Assembly: GCA_947623965.1 (NCBI GenBank)
Contig: CANQIF010000005.1
Span: 62,001-126,000 of the forward strand
Direction of reading: 5' to 3'
DNA from: an uncultured Alistipes sp.
GTDB lineage: Bacteria > Bacteroidota > Bacteroidia > Bacteroidales > Rikenellaceae
Length of the DNA stretch: 64,000 bases
The translations under genes and the position numbers were made by a program. Positions within the stretch are counted from its first letter, which is position 1; every line of letters begins with the position of its first letter. A model generated the notes under the pieces. The model made no database searches. It was not told the DNA's origin and worked only from the letters and a program-made list of their open reading frames with translations. This document shows, in pieces, positions 50,323 through 58,724 of this stretch.

Positions 50323-51204
50323 TCAACTGTTTTTCGGTTTGCGTCCCCGGCGGGGTTTCGGCGCGGCATCCGGAGCGGCGGCGTTCGACGCAGCGGCGTT
50401 CGATGCGACGGCCGCCGGAACCGCAGCGGCGGTTGCGGCAGCGGGGTCGGGATCGGGTTCGGAGTTGGCGGCGGGAGCGGCTCCGGACTCGGCGCCGGCT
50501 CCCGTTTCGGCTTTCGCTTCAACTTCGGCGGAGGGTCCGGCCCCGCTCTCCAACTTGAACCCCGCCTCGCGGACCGCCCGGAAGGCCTTCATGCGGGCCG
50601 GGTAATAGGAGGGGGCATCCTCGTCGCCCGTATAGCCCATCACCAGCCCGTTGAAGCCGATGACGCGCCGTTTGCCGGCATAGGCGACCACATCGACCTC
50701 CTTTTCGTCGCCCGGCTCGAAGCGGATGGCCGTCGTCGCCGGGATGTCGAGGTGGCAGCCGAAGGCGGCGTCGCGGTCGAACGAGAGGTAGCGGTTCACC
50801 TCGAAGAAGTGGAAGTGCGAGCCGACCTGGATCGGCCGGTCGCCCGTGTTGCGGACCTTCAGCCGCGCCGTGCGGCGGCCGAGGTTGTAGACGATCGGTT
50901 CTCCGGCCGCGACCACGCCGCCGATCGCGACGGGACGGTCGGGTCGGAAGCCCGGCCGGTTCGGATAGAGCCCCGGCTTCTGCCTGCGGGCCCCGGACGA
51001 AGCCGGAGCCGCGGCGGCCGAAGCGGCCGGGGAGGCGGAAGCTGTCGAAGCAGCGGTTGCGGCCGAGGAAGCAGTTGCGGCCCGAGCGGCGGTTGCAGCC
51101 GGGGAAGCAGTTGCGACCCGGGAGGCCGGAGCCGCAGTTGCCGCGGCAGGGGAGGTTGCCGTCGCAACCGGCGCGGCGGCACGGGATCTTTTCGGTGTTG
51201 CCAT
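50323..51204 (-). CDS. ureB: Urease beta subunit with Ala-rich N- and C-terminal extensions
   Basis: Core [101 protein letters not shown]. Confidence 0.93.
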   Translation of the reverse strand: MATPKRSRAAAPVATATSPAAATAAPASRVATASPAATAARAATASSAATAASTASASPAASAAAAPASSGARRQKPGLYPNRPGFRPDRPVAIGGVVAAGEPIVYNLGRRTARLKVRNTGDRPIQVGSHFHFFEVNRYLSFDRDAAFGCHLDIPATTAIRFEPGDEKEVDVVAYAGKRRVIGFNGLVMGYTGDEDAPSYYPARMKAFRAVREAGFKLESGAGPSAEVEAKAETGAGAESGAAPAANSEPDPDPAAATAAAVPAAVASNAAASNAAAPDAAPKPRRGRKPKNS

Positions 51205-51224
51205 AGAAAGAAGCGATTATTCGG

Positions 51225-51527
51225 TTATCGGATCGGTTGATGGATGCTCACTAACCGCGAGCCGTCGGTGAAGACCGCCTCGACCTGCAGCAGCGAGATC
51301 ATGTCGGCGACCCCCTCCATCACATCCTTGCGCTTCAGGACGCTGGCCGCCTCCTTCATCACCTCCTCGACGGTCTTGCCCTCGCGGGCCCCTTCGAGGG
51401 CGGTTGCGGTGATGTAGGCCACCGCCTCGGGATGGTTCAGTTTCAGCCCCTTCTTGAGCCGCCGTTCGGCGATCGCGCCCAGCGAAAGGAGCAGCAGTTT
51501 GTCGATTTCTTTCGGTGTCAGATGCAT
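51225..51527 (-). CDS. ureA: Urease gamma subunit
   Basis: [57 protein letters not shown]. Confidence 0.97.
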   Translation of the reverse strand: MHLTPKEIDKLLLLSLGAIAERRLKKGLKLNHPEAVAYITATALEGAREGKTVEEVMKEAASVLKRKDVMEGVADMISLLQVEAVFTDGSRLVSIHQPIR

Positions 51528-51688
51528 GGTATATCGGATTTTTTCGGTAATTTCGACCGCGGACCGGCGCCCCGGGCGGCGCCACGCACCGACGAGGGTC
51601 AAAAGACGTGCCACGGCGCGGCCGTTCCGGCACCGGATTTGCACCCTGCCGTACGGAAAAACCGTTTCTTCCATAAAAAGATCGCAAC

Positions 51689-52063
51689 ATGTTCAAAGCA
51701 ATGCTCATCGCGGGCTGCGGCGGCTTTCTCGGCACCTGCCTGCGCTTTCTGACCGGGCGGCTCTGCCACGCCCTCTCCGCCTCGGCCTTCCCGTGGGGGA
51801 CCTTCGCCGTAAACCTCATCGGCAGCTTCCTGATCGGCCTCTTCTTCGGTCTGGCCGAGAAACACGACCTCATCTCGCCTTCGATGAATCTCTTTCTCAT
51901 CACGGGCTTCTGCGGGGGGCTGACCACCTTCTCCTCCTTCGCCGACGATCTGTATCTCCTCCTCGGCGCACGCCACTGGCTTTGGTTCGGCCTCTACGCC
52001 GGTCTGACCTTCACGCTGGGGCTGCTGCTCGTCTGGACGGGCCGCACGCTCGTGCGGGGATAG
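51689..52063 (+). CDS. crcB: Fluoride efflux channel CrcB/Fluc
   Basis: [17 protein letters not shown]...[20 protein letters not shown]...[20 protein letters not shown]. Confidence 0.95.
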   Translation: MFKAMLIAGCGGFLGTCLRFLTGRLCHALSASAFPWGTFAVNLIGSFLIGLFFGLAEKHDLISPSMNLFLITGFCGGLTTFSSFADDLYLLLGARHWLWFGLYAGLTFTLGLLLVWTGRTLVRG

Positions 52064-52080
52064 CCGCCGCCCGAAAAAAG

Positions 52081-52119
52081 CCGACGGGCCGCCCGGAACG
52101 CATCCGGGCGGCCCGTCGG
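52081..52119. terminator. Bidirectional terminator-like hairpin
   Basis: CCGACGGGCCGCCCGGA acgca TCCGGGCGGCCCGTCGG. Confidence 0.8.
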
Positions 52120-52138
52120 CCGTATTTCAAGCCCTCTT

Positions 52139-53272
52139 TCAGTGCGCGGGCACCGGCCGCGGCCGTTCGAAGAGGCCGGCGGCGTGCCTCAACCCGTCGA
52201 CGATGCGGAGCCGCTGCGGACAGACCGTCTCGCACCGATGACAGGCGATGCACTCCGAGGCGCGGCCGTGCCCCGCCGACGCAGCCTCGTAGGCGGCGAG
52301 CCGCTCGGCGAACGCCCGCCCGTCCGCCCCGGCGTTGCAGAGCCGCAGATCGTCCGGAATCGGGATTCTCTGCGGACAGGCCGGCAGACAGTAGCCGCAC
52401 CCCGTGCAGGGGATCGGCTGCGCCCGGGCGACGAGCTCCGCGGCCCGCTCGAGCGCGGCCCGTTCGGCCGCGCCGAGCGGCTCGAAGGGATCGAGGGCGG
52501 CGATGTTCGCCTCCAACTGCTGCAGCGACCCCATGCCGCTCAGCACCTCCGTCACCCCTTCGACCCCCGCCGCGAAGCGCAGCGCCCAGTCGGCAGGTCC
52601 CCACGTGGGCTGCACGTCGCGCAAAAGCCGCTCCGCTCCGGCCGGCAGGGCGGCGAGAAGGCCCCCTTTGAGGGGACACATGACGACGATCGGTTTGCCG
52701 TGGCGGCGGGCCGTCTCGCAGCAGGCGCGGGCGCGGATCGGCGTGTGCTCCCAGTCGAGGTAGCTCACCTGCAGCTGCACGAAATCCACCTCGGGGTGGC
52801 GCGTCAGGAGCTCATCGAGCAGCTCGGGCGTGTCGTGGAACGAGAAGCCCACCTCGTCCGCCAGCCCCTTGCGCCGCTTGCGGAGGGCGAATTCGAAGCT
52901 GCGGAACCGTTCGGCCCGGGCTGCGAAGGCGGCCGTGGCGCAGTGGACCAGATAGCGGTCGAAGCGGCGCACGCCGCACCGCTCGAGCTGCTCGGCGAAG
53001 ATCGCCTCCTGCTGCGCCTCGGATTCGAGGAGCATCGTCGGAAGCTTGTCGGTCAGCCGGAAGCGGTCGCGCGGATAGCGTTCGACCAGCGCGCGGCGCA
53101 GAGCCGCCTCGCCGTGGCCGTCGTGGTAGGTCCAGGCCGTGTCGAAGCAGTCGAAGCCCCTCCCGAGAAAGCGGTCGACCATCCGCTCCAGTTCGGCGAA
53201 GTCGATCGACGCCGGGTCCGCCGGGTCGAGCAGCGGCAGGTGCATTCCGCCGAAAGCCAGTTTTTTTTGCAT
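52139..53272 (-). CDS. Aldo/keto reductase with C-terminal 4Fe-4S binding region
   Basis: GRGFDCFDTAWTYHDGHGEAALRRALVERYPRDRFRLTDKLP; CTGCGYCLPACPQRIPIP and CIACHRCETVCPQRLRI. Confidence 0.92.
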   Translation of the reverse strand: MQKKLAFGGMHLPLLDPADPASIDFAELERMVDRFLGRGFDCFDTAWTYHDGHGEAALRRALVERYPRDRFRLTDKLPTMLLESEAQQEAIFAEQLERCGVRRFDRYLVHCATAAFAARAERFRSFEFALRKRRKGLADEVGFSFHDTPELLDELLTRHPEVDFVQLQVSYLDWEHTPIRARACCETARRHGKPIVVMCPLKGGLLAALPAGAERLLRDVQPTWGPADWALRFAAGVEGVTEVLSGMGSLQQLEANIAALDPFEPLGAAERAALERAAELVARAQPIPCTGCGYCLPACPQRIPIPDDLRLCNAGADGRAFAERLAAYEAASAGHGRASECIACHRCETVCPQRLRIVDGLRHAAGLFERPRPVPAH

Positions 53273-53276
53273 GGCG

Positions 53277-53789
53277 TCAGCGTTTCGACAGGCGGTCGAT
53301 GAGGAGCCATCCGCCGGCGATCTGCAGCAGCATACCCGGCAGGCCGAGCCGGAAATCCTGCACGGCGGCGGCCAGCGACCCCGTCCAGCCCCACTCGAAG
53401 AGGCCGCCGAGCAGCTGGTAGCCCGCCACGACGGCCGCGACGAGCGCGATCGAGACCCGCTGGAAGCGGGCGGCGGCCCCGGCGGCCAGCGCCGCCAGCA
53501 CGAGCGACTTGACGAGGATCGGGGGCAGCGCGGCGAGGGCCGGCATGCCGAAGAGGAGGGCATTGGCGACCGGCGAGCAGAGGGCCGTGAGGAGGCCGAC
53601 GCGCCAGCCGTACCCATAGGCGGCCGCAAGCGTGAAGAAGTAGATCGGCAGCAGCCGCTGCCCGCCCAGCGGCAGGAGGTGGCAAAGCTGCGGCAGGGCG
53701 ATGTTGCCCAGCACGAAGAGGGCCGCCACGGCATAGGTCTTCACCCGGCCGTAGGGCAGCGAACGGAATTTGACGGTGGTTGTTTGCAT
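53277..53789 (-). CDS. ECF-type transporter S component-like membrane protein
   Basis: LLPLGGQRLLPIYFFTLAAAYGYGWRVGLLTALCSPVANALLFGMPA...LPPILVKSLVLAALAAG. Confidence 0.7.
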   Translation of the reverse strand: MQTTTVKFRSLPYGRVKTYAVAALFVLGNIALPQLCHLLPLGGQRLLPIYFFTLAAAYGYGWRVGLLTALCSPVANALLFGMPALAALPPILVKSLVLAALAAGAAARFQRVSIALVAAVVAGYQLLGGLFEWGWTGSLAAAVQDFRLGLPGMLLQIAGGWLLIDRLSKR

Positions 53790-53800
53790 AAAGCGGTTAT

Positions 53801-56260
53801 TTAGTTGAAATGAACGTTCACTCCGCCCAGCGCCGTGAGGCGGGGCATGGGATAGCCGGCGAGAATCTCGTAGCGCTGCGCGAGCAGGTTCTCGCCGCGG
53901 ACGAAGAGGTCGAGGCGGCGCGAGCAGCGGAACGTGAGCCGCGCATTCCACAGCACGAAGCCCTCCCGCCGCACGGGGTCGGTCTGCGTCAGCAGCCCGC
54001 GGACGAGCTGCAGGCCGGTCGTTCCGCTCCACCGCCTCCCTGCAAAATCAATACCGAACCACCCCTTGTGTTCGGGAGCCGCGACGACCGGGTATTTCAT
54101 CCGCAGCCGGCTGTAGTTGGCCGAGAGGACGACGCTGCGGCCGATGCGCCACCGCACTTCGGCCTCGAAGCCGCGGTTCAGCACGCGCCCCGTGTTGGCG
54201 TAGCGGCTGCGCCCCTCGTAGGGGAGCAGGACGATGCGGTTGTCGCCCCGGATGAGGTAGAGGTTGATGTTGCACGCAAGGCGCCCCTCCGCGAAGCGCT
54301 GCGAGAAGGCGAGCTCGTAATTCACGAGCCGTTCGGCCTTCAGATCGGGATTCTGCGGCGGGAACATGTACATCTCGCGGATCGTCGGGAAGCGGAACCC
54401 CTTGGCGACGGTCGCCTTGAGCCACCCCTCGCGGAAGAGGCGCAGCGAGAGGCCGCCCTGCGGCACCCACTCCGTCCCGGCCTGCGAGTGGCGGTCGAAG
54501 CGGATCCCGGCATCGAGCGTCAGCCGGCGGCCGAGCTGCTGGCGGCAGTCGATGTAGCCGGCCGTCTCGTGCATCCGTTTGTCGGCCAATTGCTTGTCCG
54601 GCCTGCCGTCGATGTATCGGTTGCAGGCCCGGCCGCCGAAGCGCTGGAAGTCGAACCCCGCCGTGAGGCGGTTTCCCCGGAAGAGCGAGAAGGTCTGGTA
54701 GAGCGAGAGGCCCTCCATGCGGTCGCGCGAGCGGAAGCGGTAGTCGGCAGGCTCCCCGCCCGGGGCGTAGCCGTCGTCGATGCGGTGGAGCCCCCAGTTG
54801 CAGTAGAGGGTCGCGGCGCCCGAGGTGGCGCCGTAGTCGTTGCGCAGCGTCACCGAGCCGCGGCCCCGCACGATGCGCGCGTCGTTGTCGAGGAGCGGCG
54901 CCGTGACGGGGCCCGGGTTCGAGGCGTCGAAGCCGGTCAGGTTCAGATCGACCGCCGCCTCCCAGGCCCGGCCGATCCGGCAGCCGAGCTTGGCGAAACC
55001 GCCGCGCTGCCGGAACCCCAAGTCGGGCCGGTGGCCGTCGGTGCGGTCGAAAGAGGCGGTGACGACGCCCGAGAGGCGTCCCCGGCGGAAGCGGGCCGCG
55101 GCCGCCCCCTCGAACGAACCGTAGGAGCCGCCGGCCGCATGCAGGTCGAGGGCGAAACCCTCCCGCTCCATGCGGCGCGTGACGATGTTCACGACGCCCC
55201 CCGCGGCATTCGTGCCGTAGAGCACCGAGGCGGGGCCGCGCACCACCTCGACCCGCTCGGCCAGCATCGACTGGCAGGCGTCGGCGATCGGATGGCCCAT
55301 GAGCCCCATGTACTGGGGCTGGCCGTCGATGAGGACGAGGACCCCGGTGGTCGGCGAGCCGCCGATGCCGCGCACCGACATGCCCCCGGCTGCCCCCGTC
55401 GAGACGCCGTAGCCCATCACCCCGCGCCCCGTGACGAAAAGGCCGGGAACCTGCTCCGTGAGGGTCGGCAGCAGCGACGGCCGTTCCGCGGCGTCGATGC
55501 GGCGGCGTCCGACGACCGAGACGGTCATCGGCAGCAGCCGCGGATCGACCGCCTGGCGCGCCCCCGTCACGACGACCCCTTCGATCGGATGCGGCGAAAG
55601 CCCCGGCAGCGAATCCGCCGCCGAGGAAGAGGCGGGCGGAGCGGCGAAGGCCGCGGAGGCGGCGGGGAGAGCTGCTGCAGCGGGAAGGGCTGACGCAGTA
55701 GGAAGAGTTGCCGCGGCGGGAAGAGCTGCCGCGGGGAGGATCGCTGCAGGATGCGTTGCCGCAGCGGCGTTCCGGCCTGGGTTCGCCGCCCGCCCCGGCA
55801 CCACCCCGCCTAACAGCAGCCCGACGACGCAGGCCGTCCGTCCGGTCGTACGGGCCAGGCCGCGGACAAAGTCGCGGATCAGGGGCAGACATTCGGCCGC
55901 CGTGCGGGCGCCGGCGCAGCGCGATTCGAGCGGGCAGGGGCCCGTGCGGTCACGGTTCTCGATGCAGGGCGTACAGGTGCCGCAGGTCAGCTCCACGGGA
56001 GCGTCGCGCAGCAGAGCGAGGGCTTCGCGGCTGACGACTTCGGCATGGAGCCGCCGCACGCCGCCCAGGATAAGCAGCGCCGCAGCCCCTTTGCCGATCA
56101 CCTTGTCGGCCACCTCGGCGCCGCGCAGCAATTCGGGTTCGCGCTCCAGCAGGTCGTAGAGGTCGGCCACGCCGCGGCGCGTGCAGGTCCGGAGCCGTTC
56201 GCCGTTGCGGATCACGCACGAATAGCCCCCTTCGTGTAACATTCGGATCAATTCTTGCAT
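53801..56260 (-). CDS. DUF1893-TonB-dependent receptor fusion protein
   Basis: N-terminal DUF1893-like (GGYSCVIRNGERLRTCTRRGVADLYDLLEREPELLRGAEVADKVIGKGAAALLILGGVRRLHAEVVSREALALL...CIENRDRTGPCPLE), then Ala-rich linker and TBDR plug (VVVTGARQAVDPRLLPMTVSVVGRRRID...VPGLFVTGRG...MSVRGIGGSPTTGVLVLIDGQPQYMG) and barrel ending VNVHFN. Confidence 0.85.
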   Translation of the reverse strand: MQELIRMLHEGGYSCVIRNGERLRTCTRRGVADLYDLLEREPELLRGAEVADKVIGKGAAALLILGGVRRLHAEVVSREALALLRDAPVELTCGTCTPCIENRDRTGPCPLESRCAGARTAAECLPLIRDFVRGLARTTGRTACVVGLLLGGVVPGRAANPGRNAAAATHPAAILPAAALPAAATLPTASALPAAAALPAASAAFAAPPASSSAADSLPGLSPHPIEGVVVTGARQAVDPRLLPMTVSVVGRRRIDAAERPSLLPTLTEQVPGLFVTGRGVMGYGVSTGAAGGMSVRGIGGSPTTGVLVLIDGQPQYMGLMGHPIADACQSMLAERVEVVRGPASVLYGTNAAGGVVNIVTRRMEREGFALDLHAAGGSYGSFEGAAAARFRRGRLSGVVTASFDRTDGHRPDLGFRQRGGFAKLGCRIGRAWEAAVDLNLTGFDASNPGPVTAPLLDNDARIVRGRGSVTLRNDYGATSGAATLYCNWGLHRIDDGYAPGGEPADYRFRSRDRMEGLSLYQTFSLFRGNRLTAGFDFQRFGGRACNRYIDGRPDKQLADKRMHETAGYIDCRQQLGRRLTLDAGIRFDRHSQAGTEWVPQGGLSLRLFREGWLKATVAKGFRFPTIREMYMFPPQNPDLKAERLVNYELAFSQRFAEGRLACNINLYLIRGDNRIVLLPYEGRSRYANTGRVLNRGFEAEVRWRIGRSVVLSANYSRLRMKYPVVAAPEHKGWFGIDFAGRRWSGTTGLQLVRGLLTQTDPVRREGFVLWNARLTFRCSRRLDLFVRGENLLAQRYEILAGYPMPRLTALGGVNVHFN

Positions 56261-56554
56261 GGGTCTATTTTCTGGTTGCGAACCCTTTGATGCAAAAAGG
56301 ATGCCGCGGCCGGCAGGGGCCGGGCGGCGCGGCCTCCCCGCCGCCCCGAAAAAAAAGATCCGCCGCCGCGTCGCAAAAGCCCTTTCGCGTCGTATCTTTG
56401 TCCCCGCGCTTTCGCGCCCGACGCAGCCCGAACCGCCTTCTGCACGCTGCGTCCGCTTTTTCCCCTTTTCCGATCACGTTCGATCCGCCGCGGCCATTCC
56501 GCACCGGAAGCGTGCGCGGCCCGCCCCTTTTCACCTTTTTTACCTTTTTTTATC

Positions 56555-57133
56555 ATGTACAAGCCCTTTTTGCTGCTCCTCGCCCTCGCGGCGGGAGCCT
56601 GCGCTCCGCTGCGCAACACCCGGACAGAGGAGCGCCAGACCCTGCTTCTCCGCGATTCGACCTTCGACCGCCTGCTTCGCCGCGAAGCCGACCGCTGCAC
56701 AGGAACGCTGCGGCAGATCGTCGTGGAGTACGCCCCGCCGGCCGCGGAACCCGCATCCACCGCGAATCCGGGACGTACCGCGAACCCCGTCGATCCCGTG
56801 CCCCTGGCGGCCGCCCCGACAGCTGCTCCATCCGCCGGGCCGATCACCGGGTCAACCGCCGGGTCAACCGCCGGACCCGCCGCTTCGGCCATGGCACCCA
56901 CCTCCGGCGCCCCCGCCGTCCGGCGGATCATCCGCACAGAACTTACCCTGCAGCGCGACCGCACGACCGCGACGGACAGCCTCGCCCGCAGCCGCACCGA
57001 CACCGAACTGCAGCAGGCGAGCGACCGGCGGCTCCGCGAACGCCCCTCGGGCACGGCGGTCTGGCTCCGGCGAGGCGCCCTGCTCGCCCTGCTCCTGACG
57101 GCGGGCCTGCTGCTCCGGCGTCTGCGGCGCTGA
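56555..57133 (+). CDS. Hypothetical lipoprotein with C-terminal TM segment
   Basis: MYKPFLLLLALAAGACAPLRNTRTEERQ lipobox; C-terminal GALLALLLTAGLLLRRLRR. Confidence 0.6.
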   Translation: MYKPFLLLLALAAGACAPLRNTRTEERQTLLLRDSTFDRLLRREADRCTGTLRQIVVEYAPPAAEPASTANPGRTANPVDPVPLAAAPTAAPSAGPITGSTAGSTAGPAASAMAPTSGAPAVRRIIRTELTLQRDRTTATDSLARSRTDTELQQASDRRLRERPSGTAVWLRRGALLALLLTAGLLLRRLRR

Positions 57134-57178
57134 CCCGCCCCGGCAGCGGCACAGTTCCCAGCAGCACCCCAAAAAACA

Positions 57179-57221
57179 CGACGGCGGGCCCCCGATCCGA
57201 AGACCGGGAGCCCGCCGTCGC
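57179..57221. terminator. Hairpin between convergent genes
   Basis: CGACGGCGGGC...GCCCGCCGTCG. Confidence 0.7.
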
Positions 57222-57242
57222 CGTGCGCCGTGCAGCGTCGGA

Positions 57243-58724
57243 TCAATCGATCCGCCCCACCGCCCTGCGGTACTCCAACAGCCGCACATACCGGGCCGTC
57301 TGCGCCTCGACCCGCTGCTGCTGCGCCTGCTGCCAGAGGGCCTGCGCCTCCAGATAGTCCGAGAGGGTCTCGAACCCCGCCTCGTAGCGGCGGCGGCTCG
57401 CCCGCAGGTGCTCATCGGCCGAGCGGACCTCCGCCTCGGCGAGCCGCACCTCGAGCTGCGCCTCCTCCAGGTTGTCGGCAGCGCGCGCCGCCTCCAATTC
57501 CAGCAGCTCGCAGGCATCCTCGCGCTCGGCGCGGAACTGCTCGAAACGCGCCTCGGCCGCCCGCACCCGGTTCGTGTGGCGCCCGAAGTGGAAGAGCGGC
57601 ACCGAGAGCCGCACCCCCGCGAGGAAGGACCAGCCGTGCAGCACCGTGCCGCCGTTCAGTCCGAGCCCTCCGAGGTAGCCGTAGCGCCCCACCAGCGCCA
57701 CCTGCGGCCGCCGCTCGGCCCGGGTCAGCTCCACCTGCCGGCGCTGCAGCTCGTACTGCGCGTCGAGCATCCGCAGCTCGGGCCGGTCCGCGATGCCGGT
57801 CGCCCCGGGCCCCGCCTCCTCCGCTTCGGGCAGCGACCCCTCGACCGCGAGGCTGTCGGTCAGCGGCCGGCCGATGCACCGGTTGAGATACATCGCGGCG
57901 AGCCGCCGGGCATGGGCGCTCCGCAGCAGGTTCCGCTCGCTCTCGCGGTACTTGACCTCCACCTTCAGCACCTCGCTCCGGGGCTTCATCCCCTCGCGGA
58001 AGGCGCGCTGCACGCTCCGCTGCAACTCGCCGAGCAGCGCATGGGCGGCCTCGGCCACCTTGCAAAGCTCCTGCGCCCGGACCACATCGGCATAGGCGCG
58101 GCTCGTCTCCACGACGGTCTCCGCCTCGCTCCGGCGCCGGTTTTCGAGCGCCAGCCGGTAAGCCGAGCCGGCCATCCGATACCCTGTGCGGACCTTGCCG
58201 CCGAGGTAGAGCGGCTGCTCGAGCTGCACCCCGCCGCCGTAGAGCCATCCCAGGTCGTAGTTCAGGTCGAGCCCCGGGAAATAGGCCGAAGCCCCCGTCG
58301 GCACGCCGTCCGCCCCGACGACGGGCAGCATGCCGCCCGCGATGCCGATCCGGCCGTCGGTCGTGCCGTAGAGCGCCGTGCCGCTCGCTCCCAACGAGGG
58401 GAAGAGGAGGGCTCGGGCGCTCCGCAGCTCGAAGCGCTGCGCCTCGACCTGCCGGTCGGCAGCCTGCAGCCGGCGGTTGTTCGCCCGCGCCAGCTCGACG
58501 CAACGGTCGAGCGTCAGCGGCGCTGCGGACGGCAGCGGAGCGGACGGCAGCGGAGCCGGCTTCGATACCGGCTGCTCGGAGCGCTCCATTTCCGCCAAAG
58601 GCCTCTTCTGCGCCGGCTCCGCCGGTTCCGAGAAAGAGGGCCGCACGGACTGCGCCGTCTGCGCCGCCGCGCCGCCGGCTCCCGCCGCAAGGGCGCAAAG
58701 CAGCAAGAGAGTGATTCGTTTCAT
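57243..58724 (-). CDS. TolC-family outer-membrane efflux protein
   Basis: Signal peptide; LTLDRCVELARANNRRLQAADRQVEAQRFELRSARALLFPSLG; FLAGVRLSVPLFHFGRHTNRVRAAEARFEQ. Confidence 0.92.
   Translation of the reverse strand: MKRITLLLLCALAAGAGGAAAQTAQSVRPSFSEPAEPAQKRPLAEMERSEQPVSKPAPLPSAPLPSAAPLTLDRCVELARANNRRLQAADRQVEAQRFELRSARALLFPSLGASGTALYGTTDGRIGIAGGMLPVVGADGVPTGASAYFPGLDLNYDLGWLYGGGVQLEQPLYLGGKVRTGYRMAGSAYRLALENRRRSEAETVVETSRAYADVVRAQELCKVAEAAHALLGELQRSVQRAFREGMKPRSEVLKVEVKYRESERNLLRSAHARRLAAMYLNRCIGRPLTDSLAVEGSLPEAEEAGPGATGIADRPELRMLDAQYELQRRQVELTRAERRPQVALVGRYGYLGGLGLNGGTVLHGWSFLAGVRLSVPLFHFGRHTNRVRAAEARFEQFRAEREDACELLELEAARAADNLEEAQLEVRLAEAEVRSADEHLRASRRRYEAGFETLSDYLEAQALWQQAQQQRVEAQTARYVRLLEYRRAVGRID

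Noticed and set aside
51540-51688. Possible fluoride riboswitch upstream of crcB
   Set aside because: I could not find the conserved fluoride-riboswitch motif (GGnGATGG...CCGCC-like framework) in the leader.
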